Part shown: one piece after another, positions 40,601 to 54,440 of the stretch | Position numbering within the stretch: position 1 is the stretch's first letter | Layout: every line of letters begins with the position of its first letter | From: Pristionchus mayeri | Taxonomy: Eukaryota; Nematoda; Chromadorea; Rhabditida; Neodiplogasteridae | DNA length: 64,000 bases | NCBI GenBank assembly: GCA_036245805.1 | Contig: BTRK01000006.1 | Location: 37,948,901-38,012,900, forward strand | Reading direction: 5' to 3' | Program-made: the position numbers and the translations under genes | Notes under the pieces: generated by a model | Databases searched by the model: none | The model's input: the letters and a program-made list of their open reading frames with translations, nothing else | What the model was told of the DNA's origin: nothing

Positions 40601-41635
40601 GCCGTGGGTCACCTCTTATTCCGTGGGTCAGATTTATGATTTTGATCTTTGATCTTTGAATTACCGTATACCAATCAATAATTGGCATTGGGTCAACTAC
40701 CGTATACCAATCGATAATTAGCCGTGGGTCACCTCTTATTCCGTGGGTCAGATTTATGATTTTGATCTTTGATCTTTGAATTACCGTATGCCAATCAATA
40801 ATTAGCATTGGGTCAACTACCGTATACCAATCGATAATTAGCCATGGGTCAACTGTTATTCCGTGGGTCAGATTTATGACTTTGACCTTTGATCTTTGAA
40901 TTACCGTATGCCAATCAATAATTAGCATTGGGTCAACTACCGTATACCAATCGATAATTAGCCATGGGTCAACTGTTATTCCGTGGGTCAGATTTATGAC
41001 TTTGACCTTTGATCTTTGAATTACCGTATGCCAATCAATAATTAGCATTGGGTCAACTACCGTATACCAATCGATAATTAGCCGTGGGTCACCTCTTATT
41101 CCGTGGGTCAGATTTATGATTTTGATCTTTGATCTTTGAATTACTGTATGCCAATCAATAATTAGCATTGGGTCAACTACCGTATACCAATCGATAATTA
41201 GCCGTGGGTCACCTCTTATTCCGTGGGTTAGATTTATGATTTTGATCTTTGATCTTTGAATTACCGTATGCCAATCAATAATTATTATTGGGGGCAACTA
41301 CCGTATACCAATAGATAATTAGCCATGGGTCAACTGTTATTCCGTGGGTCAGATTTATGACTTTGACCTTTGATCTTTGAATTACCGTATGCCAATCAAT
41401 AATTAGCATTGGGTCAACTACCGTATACCAATCGATAATTAGCCGTGGGTCACCTCTTATTCCGTGGGTCAGATTTATGATTTTGATCTTTGATCTTTGA
41501 ATTACTGTATGCCAATCAATAATTAGCATTGGGTCAACTACCGTATACCAATCGATAATTAGCCGTGGGTCACCTCTTATTCCGTGGGTTAGATTTATGA
41601 TTTTGATCTTTGATCTTTGAATTACCGTATGCCAA

Positions 41636-44600
41636 TCAATAATTATTATTGGGGGCAACTACCGTATACCAATAGATAATTAGCCATGGGTCAACTGTTA
41701 TTCCGTGGGTCAGATTTATAACTTTGACCTTTGATCTTTGAATTACCGTATGCCAATCAATAGTTAGCATTGGGTCAACTACCGTATACCAATCGATAAT
41801 TAGCCGTGGGTCACCTCTTATTCCGTGGGTCAGATTTATGATTTTGATCTTTGATCTTTGAATTACCGTATGCCAATCAATAGTTAGCATTGGGTCAACT
41901 ACCGTATACCAATCGATAATTAGCCGTGGGTCACCTCTTATTCCGTGGGTCAGATTTATGATTTTGATCTTTGATCTTTGAATTACCGTATGCCAATCAA
42001 TAATTAGCATTGGGTCAACTACCGTATACCAATCGATAATTAGCCATGGGTCAACTGTTATTCCGTGGGTCAGATTTATGACTTTGACCTTTGATCTTTG
42101 AATTACCGTATGCCAATCAATAATTAGCATTGGGTCAACTTCCGTATACCAATCGATAATTAGCCATGGGTCAACTGTTATTCCGTGGGTCAGATTTATG
42201 ACTTTGACCTTTGATCTTTGAATTACCGTATGCCAATCAATAATTAGCATTGGGTCACCTCTTATTCCGTGGGTCAGATTTATGACTTTGACCTTTGATT
42301 TTTGAATTACCGTATGCCAATCATTAATTAGCATTGGGTCAACTACCGTATACCAATCGATAATTAGCCTTGGGTCACCTCTTATTCCGTGGGTCAGATT
42401 TATGATTTTGATCTTTGATCTTTGAATTACCGTATGCCAATCAATAATTATTATTGGGGGCAACTACCGTATACCAATATATAATTAGCCATGGGTCAAC
42501 TGTTATTCCGTGGGTCAGATTTATGACTTTGACCTTTGATCTTTGAATTACCGTATGCCAATCAATAATTAGCATTGGGTCAACTTCCGTATACAAATCG
42601 ATAATTAGCCATGGGTCAACTGTTATTCCGTGGGTCAGATTTATGACTTTGACCTTTGATCTTTGAATTACCGTATGCCAATCAATAATTAGCATTGGGT
42701 CAACTACCGTATACCAATCGATAATTAGCCATGGGTCAACTGTTATTCCGTGGGTCAGATTTATGACTTTGACCTTTGATCTTTGAATTACCGTATACCA
42801 ATCAATAATTAGCATTGGGTCAACTACCGTATACCAATCGATAATTAGCCATAGGTCAACTGTTATTCCGTGGGTCAGATTTATGACTTTGACCTTTGAT
42901 CTTTGAATTACCGTATGTCAATCAATAATTGGCATTGGGTCAACTACCGTATACCAATCGATAATTAGCCGTGGGTCACCTCTTATTCCGTGGGTCAGAT
43001 TTATGATTTTGATCTTTGATCTTTGAATTACCGTATGCCAATCAATAATTAGCATTGGGTCAACTACCGTATACCAATCGATAATTAGCCGTGGGTCACC
43101 TCTTATTCCGTGGGTCAGATTTATGATTTTGATCTTTGATCTTTGAATTACCGTATGCCAATCAATAATTAGCATTGGGTCAACTACCGTATACCAATCG
43201 ATAATTAGCCGTGGGTCACCTCTTATTCCGTGGGTTAGATTTATGATTTTGATCTTTGATCTTTGAATTACCGTATGCCAATCAATAATTATTATTGGGG
43301 GCAACTACCGTATACCAATAGATAATTAGCCATGGGTCAACTGTTATTCCGTGGGTCAGATTTATGATTTTGATCTTTGATCTTTGAATTACCGTATGCC
43401 AATCAATAATTAGCATTGGGTCAACTACCGTATACCAATCGATAATTAGCCGTGGGTCACCTCTTATTCCGTGGGTTAGATTTATGATTTTGATCTTTGA
43501 TCTTTGAATTACCGTATGCCAATCAATAATTATTATTGGGGGCAACTACCGTATACCAATAGATAATTAGCCATGGGTCAACTGTTATTCCGTGGGTCAG
43601 ATTTATGACTTTGACCTTTGATCTTTGAATTACCGTATGCCAATCAATAGTTAGCATTGGGTCAACTACCGTATACCAATCGATAATTAGCCGTGGGTCA
43701 CCTCTTATTCCGTGGGTCAGATTTATGATTTTGATCTTTGATCTTTGAATTACCGTATGCCAATCAATAGTTAGCATTGGGTCAACTACCGTATACCAAT
43801 CGATAATTAGCCGTGGGTCACCTCTTATTCCGTGGGTCAGATTTATGATTTTGATCTTTGATCTTTGAATTACCGTATGCCAATCAATAATTAGCATTGG
43901 GTCAACTACCGTATACCAATCGATAATTAGCCATGGGTCAACTGTTATTCCGTGGGTCAGATTTATGACTTTGACCTTTGATCTTTGAATTACCGTATGC
44001 CAATCAATAATTAGCATTGGGTCAACTTCCGTATACCAATCGATAATTAGCCATGGGTCAACTGTTATTCCGTGGGTCAGATTTATGACTTTGACCTTTG
44101 ATCTTTGAATTACCGTATGCCAATCAATAATTAGCATTGGGTCACCTCTTATTCCGTGGGTCAGATTTATGACTTTGACCTTTGATTTTTGAATTACCGT
44201 ATGCCAATCATTAATTAGCATTGGGTCAACTACCGTATACCAATCGATAATTAGCCTTGGGTCACCTCTTATTCCGTGGGTCAGATTTATGATTTTGATC
44301 TTTGATCTTTGAATTACCGTATGCCAATCAATAATTATTATTGGGGGCAACTACCGTATACCAATATATAATTAGCCATGGGTCAACTGTTATTCCGTGG
44401 GTCAGATTTATGACTTTGACCTTTGATCTTTGAATTACCGTATGCCAATCAATAATTAGCATTGGGTCAACTTCCGTATACAAATCGATAATTAGCCATG
44501 GGTCAACTGTTATTCCGTGGGTCAGATTTATGACTTTGACCTTTGATCTTTGAATTACCGTATGCCAATCAATAATTAGCATTGGGTCAACTACCGTATA

Positions 44601-45311
44601 CCAATCGATAATTAGCCATGGGTCAACTGTTATTCCGTGGGTCAGATTTATGACTTTGACCTTTGATCTTTGAATTACCGTATACCAATCAATAATTAGC
44701 ATTGGGTCAACTACCGTATACCAATCGATAATTAGCCATAGGTCAACTGTTATTCCGTGGGTCAGATTTATGACTTTGACCTTTGATCTTTGAATTACCG
44801 TATGCCAATCAATAATTATTATTGGGGCAACTACCGTATACCAATCAATAATTAGCCATGGGTCAACTGTTATTCCGTGGGTCAGATTTATGACTTTGAC
44901 CTTTGATCTTTGAATTACCGTATGTCAATCAATAATTGGCATTGGGTCAACTACCGTATACCAATCGATAATTAGCCGTGGGTCACCTCTTATTCCGTGG
45001 GTCAGATTTATGATTTTGATCTTTGATCTTTGAATTACCGTATGCCAATCAATAATTAGCATTGGGTCAACTACCGTATACCAATCGATAATTAGCCGTG
45101 GGTCACCTCTTATTCCGTGGGTCAGATTTATGATTTTGATCTTTGATCTTTGAATTACCGTATGCCAATCAATAATTAGCATTGGGTCAACTACCGTATA
45201 CCAATCGATAATTAGCCGTGGGTCACCTCTTATTCCGTGGGTTAGATTTATGATTTTGATCTTTGATCTTTGAATTACCGTATGCCAATCAATAATTATT
45301 ATTGGGGGCAA
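41636..45311. repeat. Higher-order duplication, offset 1,887 bp
   Basis: The block starting at 41636 recurs from 43523 with the same unit order, including the 84-bp units at about 42252 and 44140. The offset equals 15 x 120 + 84 + 3. One difference is a private ATTTATAAC at about 41716. Downstream, the register shifts by one extra monomer (offset 2,007). Confidence 0.8.
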
Positions 45312-46499
45312 CTACCGTATACCAATAGATAATTAGCCATGGGTCAACTGTTATTCCGTGGGTCAGATTTATGATTTTGATCTTTGATCTTTGAATTACC
45401 GTATGCCAATCAATAATTAGCATTGGGTCAACTACCGTATACCAATCGATAATTAGCCATGGGTCAACTGTTATTCCGTGGGTCAGATTTATGACTTTGA
45501 CCTTTGATCTTTGAATTACCGTATGCCAATCAATAATTAGCATTGGGTCAACTACCGTATACCAATCGATAATTAGCCATGGGTCAACTGTTATTCCGTG
45601 GGTCAGATTTATGACTTTGACCTTTGATCTTTGAATTACCGTATGCCAATCAATAGTTAGCATTGGGTCAACTACCGTATACCAATCGATAATTAGCCGT
45701 GGGTCACCTCTTATTCCGTGGGTCAGATTTATGATTTTGATCTTTGATCTTTGAATTACCGTATGCCAATCAATAATTAGCATTGGGTCAACTACCGTAT
45801 ACCAATCGATAATTAGCCGTGGGTCACCTCTTATTCCGTGGGTCAGATTTATGACTTTGACCTTTGATCTTTGAATTACCGTATGCCAATCAATAATTAG
45901 CATTGGGTCAACTACCGTATACCAATCGATAATTAGCCATGGGTCAACTGTTATTCCGTGGGTCAGATTTATGACTTTGACCTTTGATCTTTGAATTACC
46001 GTATGCCAATCAATAATTAGCATTGGGTCAACTTCCGTATACCAATCGATAATTAGCCATGGGTCAACTGTTATTCCGTGGGTCAGATTTATGACTTTGA
46101 CCTTTGATCTTTGAATTACCGTATGCCAATCAATAATTAGCATTGGGTCAACTACCGTATACCAATCGATAATTAGCCGTGGGTCACCTCTTATTCCGTG
46201 GGTCAGATTTATGATTTTGATCTTTGATCTTTGAATTACCGTATACCAATCAATAATTGGCATTGGGTCAACTACCGTATACCAATCGATAATTAGCCGT
46301 GGGTCACCTCTTATTCCGTGGGTCAGATTTATGATTTTGATCTTTGATCTTTGAATTACCGTATGCCAATCAATAATTAGCATTGGGTCAACTACCGTAT
46401 ACCAATCGATAATTAGCCATGGGTCAACTGTTATTCCGTGGGTCAGATTTATGACTTTGACCTTTGATCTTTGAATTACCGTATGCCAATCAATAATTA

Positions 46500-49400
46500 G
46501 CATTGGGTCAACTACCGTATACCAATCGATAATTAGCCGTGGGTCACCTCTTATTCCGTGGGTCAGATTTATGATTTTGATCTTTGATCTTTGAATTACT
46601 GTATGCCAATCAATAATTAGCATTGGGTCAACTACCGTATACCAATCGATAATTAGCCGTGGGTCACCTCTTATTCCGTGGGTTAGATTTATGATTTTGA
46701 TCTTTGATCTTTGAATTACCGTATGCCAATCAATAATTATTATTGGGGGCAACTACCGTATACCAATAGATAATTAGCCATGGGTCAACTGTTATTCCGT
46801 GGGTCAGATTTATGATTTTGATCTTTGATCTTTGAATTACCGTATGCCAATCAATAATTAGCATTGGGTCAACTACCGTATACCAATCGATAATTAGCCA
46901 TGGGTCAACTGTTATTCCGTGGGTCAGATTTATGACTTTGACCTTTGATCTTTGAATTACCGTATGCCAATCAATAATTAGCATTGGGTCAACTACCGTA
47001 TACCAATCGATAATTAGCCATGGGTCAACTGTTATTCCGTGGGTCAGATTTATGACTTTGACCTTTGATCTTTGAATTACCGTATGCCAATCAATAGTTA
47101 GCATTGGGTCAACTACCGTATACCAATCGATAATTAGCCGTGGGTCACCTCTTATTCCGTGGGTCAGATTTATGATTTTGATCTTTGATCTTTGAATTAC
47201 CGTATGCCAATCAATAATTAGCATTGGGTCAACTTCCGTATACAAATCGATAATTAGCCATGGGTCAACTGTTATTCCGTGGGTCAGATTTATGACTTTG
47301 ACCTTTGATCTTTGAATTACCGTATGCCAATCAATAATTAGCATTGGGTCAACTTCCGTATACAAATCGATAATTAGCCATGGGTCAACTGTTATTCCGT
47401 GGGTCAGATTTATGACTTTGACCTTTGATCTTTGAATTACCGTATGCCAATCAATAATTAGCATTGGGTCAACTACCGTATACCAATCGATAATTAGCCA
47501 TGGGTCAACTGTTATTCCGTGGGTCAGATTTATGACTTTGACCTTTGATCTTTGAATTACCGTATACCAATCAATAATTAGCATTGGGTCAACTACCGTA
47601 TACCAATCGATAATTAGCCATAGGTCAACTGTTATTCCGTGGGTCAGATTTATGACTTTGACCTTTGATCTTTGAATTACCGTATGCCAATCAATAATTA
47701 TTATTGGGGCAACTACCGTATACCAATCGATAATTAGCCATGGGTCAACTGTTATTCCGTGGGTCAGATTTATGACTTTGACCTTTGATCTTTGAATTAC
47801 CGTATGTCAATCAATAATTGGCATTGGGTCAACTACCGTATACCAATCGATAATTAGCCGTGGGTCACCTCTTATTCCGTGGGTCAGATTTATGATTTTG
47901 ATCTTTGATCTTTGAATTACCGTATGCCAATCAATAATTAGCATTGGGTCAACTACCGTATACCAATCGATAATTAGCCGTGGGTCACCTCTTATTCCGT
48001 GGGTCAGATTTATGATTTTGATCTTTGATCTTTGAATTACCGTATGCCAATCAATAATTAGCATTGGGTCAACTACCGTATACCAATCGATAATTAGCCA
48101 TGGGTCAACTGTTATTCCGTGGGTCAGATTTATGACTTTGACCTTTGATCTTTGAATTACCGTATGCCAATCAATAATTAGCATTGGGTCAACTTCCGTA
48201 TACCAATCGATAATTAGCCATGGGTCAACTGTTATTCCGTGGGTCAGATTTATGACTTTGACCTTTGATCTTTGAATTACCGTATGCCAATCAATAATTA
48301 GCATTGGGTCAACTACCGTATACCAATCGATAATTAGCCGTGGGTCACCTCTTATTCCGTGGGTCAGATTTATGATTTTGATCTTTGATCTTTGAATTAC
48401 CGTATACCAATCAATAATTGGCATTGGGTCAACTACCGTATACCAATCGATAATTAGCCGTGGGTCACCTCTTATTCCGTGGGTCAGATTTATGATTTTG
48501 ATCTTTGATCTTTGAATTACCGTATGCCAATCAATAATTAGCATTGGGTCAACTACCGTATACCAATCGATAATTAGCCATGGGTCAACTGTTATTCCGT
48601 GGGTCAGATTTATGACTTTGACCTTTGATCTTTGAATTACCGTATGCCAATCAATAATTAGCATTGGGTCAACTACCGTATACCAATCGATAATTAGCCG
48701 TGGGTCACCTCTTATTCCGTGGGTCAGATTTATGATTTTGATCTTTGATCTTTGAATTACTGTATGCCAATCAATAATTAGCATTGGGTCAACTACCGTA
48801 TACCAATCGATAATTAGCCGTGGGTCACCTCTTATTCCGTGGGTTAGATTTATGATTTTGATCTTTGATCTTTGAATTACCGTATGCCAATCAATAATTA
48901 TTATTGGGGGCAACTACCGTATACCAATAGATAATTAGCCATGGGTCAACTGTTATTCCGTGGGTCAGATTTATGATTTTGATCTTTGATCTTTGAATTA
49001 CCGTATGCCAATCAATAATTAGCATTGGGTCAACTACCGTATACCAATCGATAATTAGCCATGGGTCAACTGTTATTCCGTGGGTCAGATTTATGACTTT
49101 GACCTTTGATCTTTGAATTACCGTATGCCAATCAATAATTAGCATTGGGTCAACTACCGTATACCAATCGATAATTAGCCATGGGTCAACTGTTATTCCG
49201 TGGGTCAGATTTATGACTTTGACCTTTGATCTTTGAATTACCGTATGCCAATCAATAGTTAGCATTGGGTCAACTACCGTATACCAATCGATAATTAGCC
49301 GTGGGTCACCTCTTATTCCGTGGGTCAGATTTATGATTTTGATCTTTGATCTTTGAATTACCGTATGCCAATCAATAATTAGCATTGGGTCAACTACCGT

Positions 49401-52400
49401 ATACCAATCGATAATTAGCCATGGGTCAACTGTTATTCCGTGGGTCAGATTTATGACTTTGACCTTTGATCTTTGAATTACCGTATGCCAATCAATAATT
49501 AGCATTGGGTCAACTACCGTATACCAATCGACAATTAGCCGTGGGTCACCTCTTATTCCGTGGGTCAGATTTATGATTTTGATCTTTGATCTTTGAATTA
49601 CCGTATGCCAATCAATAATTGGCATTGGGTCAACTACCGTATACCAATCGATAATTAGCCGTGGGTCACCTCTTATTCCGTGGGTCAGATTTATGATTTT
49701 GATCTTTGATCTTTGAATTACCGTATGCCAATCAATAATTAGCATTGGGTCAACTACCGTATACCAATCGATAATTAGCCATGGGTCAACTGTTATTCCG
49801 TGGGTCAGATTTATGACTTTGACCTTTGATCTTTGAATTACCGTATGCCAATCAATAATTAGCATTGGGTCAACTACCGTATACCAATCGATAATTAGCC
49901 GTGGGTCACCTCTTATTCCGTGGGTCAGATTTATGATTTTGATCTTTGATCTTTGAATTACTGTATGCCAATCAATAATTAGCATTGGGTCACCTCTTAT
50001 TCCGTGGGTCAGATTTATGACTTTGACCTTTGATTTTTGAATTACCGTATGCCAATCATTAATTAGCATTGGGTCAACTACCGTATACCAATCGATAATT
50101 AGCCGTGGGTCACCTCTTATTCCGTGGGTCAGATTTATGATTTTGATCTTTGATCTTTGAATTACCGTATGCCAATCAATAATTATTATTGGGGGCAACT
50201 ACCGTATACCAATATATAATTAGCCATGGGTCAACTGTTATTCCGTGGGTCAGATTTATGACTTTGACCTTTGATCTTTGAATTACCGTATGCCAATCAA
50301 TAATTAGCATTGGGTCAACTTCCGTATACAAATCGATAATTAGCCATGGGTCAACTGTTATTCCGTGGGTCAGATTTATGACTTTGATCTTTGATCTTTG
50401 AATTACCGTATGCCAATCAATAATTAGCATTGGGTCAACTACCGTATACCAATCGATAATTAGCCATGGGTCAACTGTTATTCCGTGGGTCAGATTTATG
50501 ACTTTGACCTTTGATCTTTGAATTACCGTATGCCAATCAATAATTAGCATTGGGTCAACTACCGTATACCAATCGATAATTAGCCGTGGGTCACCTCTTA
50601 TTCCGTGGGTCAGATTTATGATTTTGATCTTTGATCTTTGAATTACTGTATGCCAATCAATAATTAGCATTGGGTCAACTACCGTATACCAATCGATAAT
50701 TAGCCGTGGGTCACCTCTTATTCCGTGGGTTAGATTTATGATTTTGATCTTTGATCTTTGAATTACCGTATGCCAATCAATAATTATTATTGGGGGCAAC
50801 TACCGTATACCAATAGATAATTAGCCATGGGTCAACTGTTATTCCGTGGGTCAGATTTATGATTTTGATCTTTGATCTTTGAATTACCGTATGCCAATCA
50901 ATAATTAGCATTGGGTCAACTACCGTATACCAATCGATAATTAGCCATGGGTCAACTGTTATTCCGTGGGTCAGATTTATGACTTTGACCTTTGATCTTT
51001 GAATTACCGTATGCCAATCAATAATTAGCATTGGGTCAACTACCGTATACCAATCGATAATTAGCCATGGGTCAACTGTTATTCCGTGGGTCAGATTTAT
51101 GACTTTGACCTTTGATCTTTGAATTACCGTATGCCAATCAATAGTTAGCATTGGGTCAACTACCGTATACCAATCGATAATTAGCCGTGGGTCACCTCTT
51201 ATTCCGTGGGTCAGATTTATGATTTTGATCTTTGATCTTTGAATTACCGTATGCCAATCAATAATTAGCATTGGGTCAACTTCCGTATACAAATCGATAA
51301 TTAGCCATGGGTCAACTGTTATTCCGTGGGTCAGATTTATGACTTTGACCTTTGATCTTTGAATTACCGTATGCCAATCAATAATTAGCATTGGGTCAAC
51401 TTCCGTATACAAATCGATAATTAGCCATGGGTCAACTGTTATTCCGTGGGTCAGATTTATGACTTTGACCTTTGATCTTTGAATTACCGTATGCCAATCA
51501 ATAATTAGCATTGGGTCAACTACCGTATACCAATCGATAATTAGCCATGGGTCAACTGTTATTCCGTGGGTCAGATTTATGACTTTGACCTTTGATCTTT
51601 GAATTACCGTATACCAATCAATAATTAGCATTGGGTCAACTACCGTATACCAATCGATAATTAGCCATAGGTCAACTGTTATTCCGTGGGTCAGATTTAT
51701 GACTTTGACCTTTGATCTTTGAATTACCGTATGCCAATCAATAATTATTATTGGGGCAACTACCGTATACCAATCGATAATTAGCCATGGGTCAACTGTT
51801 ATTCCGTGGGTCAGATTTATGACTTTGACCTTTGATCTTTGAATTACCGTATGTCAATCAATAATTGGCATTGGGTCAACTACCGTATACCAATCGATAA
51901 TTAGCCGTGGGTCACCTCTTATTCCGTGGGTCAGATTTATGATTTTGATCTTTGATCTTTGAATTACCGTATGCCAATCAATAATTAGCATTGGGTCAAC
52001 TACCGTATACCAATCGATAATTAGCCGTGGGTCACCTCTTATTCCGTGGGTCAGATTTATGATTTTGATCTTTGATCTTTGAATTACCGTATGCCAATCA
52101 ATAATTAGCATTGGGTCAACTACCGTATACCAATCGATAATTAGCCATGGGTCAACTGTTATTCCGTGGGTCAGATTTATGACTTTGACCTTTGATCTTT
52201 GAATTACCGTATGCCAATCAATAATTAGCATTGGGTCAACTTCCGTATACCAATCGATAATTAGCCATGGGTCAACTGTTATTCCGTGGGTCAGATTTAT
52301 GACTTTGACCTTTGATCTTTGAATTACCGTATGCCAATCAATAATTAGCATTGGGTCAACTACCGTATACCAATCGATAATTAGCCGTGGGTCACCTCTT

Positions 52401-54440
52401 ATTCCGTGGGTCAGATTTATGATTTTGATCTTTGATCTTTGAATTACCGTATACCAATCAATAATTGGCATTGGGTCAACTACCGTATACCAATCGATAA
52501 TTAGCCGTGGGTCACCTCTTATTCCGTGGGTCAGATTTATGATTTTGATCTTTGATCTTTGAATTACCGTATGCCAATCAATAATTAGCATTGGGTCAAC
52601 TACCGTATACCAATCGATAATTAGCCATGGGTCAACTGTTATTCCGTGGGTCAGATTTATGACTTTGACCTTTGATCTTTGAATTACCGTATGCCAATCA
52701 ATAATTAGCATTGGGTCAACTACCGTATACCAATCGATAATTAGCCGTGGGTCACCTCTTATTCCGTGGGTCAGATTTATGATTTTGATCTTTGATCTTT
52801 GAATTACTGTATGCCAATCAATAATTAGCATTGGGTCAACTACCGTATACCAATCGATAATTAGCCGTGGGTCACCTCTTATTCCGTGGGTTAGATTTAT
52901 GATTTTGATCTTTGATCTTTGAATTACCGTATGCCAATCAATAATTATTATTGGGGGCAACTACCGTATACCAATAGATAATTAGCCATGGGTCAACTGT
53001 TATTCCGTGGGTCAGATTTATGATTTTGATCTTTGATCTTTGAATTACCGTATGCCAATCAATAATTAGCATTGGGTCAACTACCGTATACCAATCGATA
53101 ATTAGCCATGGGTCAACTGTTATTCCGTGGGTCAGATTTATGACTTTGACCTTTGATCTTTGAATTACCGTATGCCAATCAATAATTAGCATTGGGTCAA
53201 CTACCGTATACCAATCGATAATTAGCCATGGGTCAACTGTTATTCCGTGGGTCAGATTTATGACTTTGACCTTTGATCTTTGAATTACCGTATGCCAATC
53301 AATAGTTAGCATTGGGTCAACTACCGTATACCAATCGATAATTAGCCGTGGGTCACCTCTTATTCCGTGGGTCAGATTTATGATTTTGATCTTTGATCTT
53401 TGAATTACCGTATGCCAATCAATAATTAGCATTGGGTCAACTACCGTATACCAATCGATAATTAGCCATGGGTCAACTGTTATTCCGTGGGTCAGATTTA
53501 TGACTTTGACCTTTGATCTTTGAATTACCGTATGCCAATCAATAATTAGCATTGGGTCAACTACCGTATACCAATCGACAATTAGCCGTGGGTCACCTCT
53601 TATTCCGTGGGTCAGATTTATGATTTTGATCTTTGATCTTTGAATTACCGTATGCCAATCAATAATTGGCATTGGGTCAACTACCGTATACCAATCGATA
53701 ATTAGCCGTGGGTCACCTCTTATTCCGTGGGTCAGATTTATGATTTTGATCTTTGATCTTTGAATTACCGTATGCCAATCAATAATTAGCATTGGGTCAA
53801 CTACCGTATACCAATCGATAATTAGCCATGGGTCAACTGTTATTCCGTGGGTCAGATTTATGACTTTGACCTTTGATCTTTGAATTACCGTATGCCAATC
53901 AATAATTAGCATTGGGTCAACTACCGTATACCAATCGATAATTAGCCGTGGGTCACCTCTTATTCCGTGGGTCAGATTTATGATTTTGATCTTTGATCTT
54001 TGAATTACTGTATGCCAATCAATAATTAGCATTGGGTCACCTCTTATTCCGTGGGTCAGATTTATGACTTTGACCTTTGATTTTTGAATTACCGTATGCC
54101 AATCATTAATTAGCATTGGGTCAACTACCGTATACCAATCGATAATTAGCCGTGGGTCACCTCTTATTCCGTGGGTCAGATTTATGATTTTGATCTTTGA
54201 TCTTTGAATTACCGTATGCCAATCAATAATTATTATTGGGGGCAACTACCGTATACCAATATATAATTAGCCATGGGTCAACTGTTATTCCGTGGGTCAG
54301 ATTTATGACTTTGACCTTTGATCTTTGAATTACCGTATGCCAATCAATAATTAGCATTGGGTCAACTTCCGTATACAAATCGATAATTAGCCATGGGTCA
54401 ACTGTTATTCCGTGGGTCAGATTTATGACTTTGACCTTTG
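46500..54440. repeat. Higher-order duplication, offset 4,047 bp (two adjacent copies)
   Basis: About 46.5-50.4 kb and 50.55-54.4 kb carry the same unit order; the 121-bp unit at 48901 matches 52948. The rare AATCGACAATT variant recurs in both copies (about 49530 and 53577). The offset equals 33 x 120 + 84 + 3. Edges are approximate. Confidence 0.82.
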
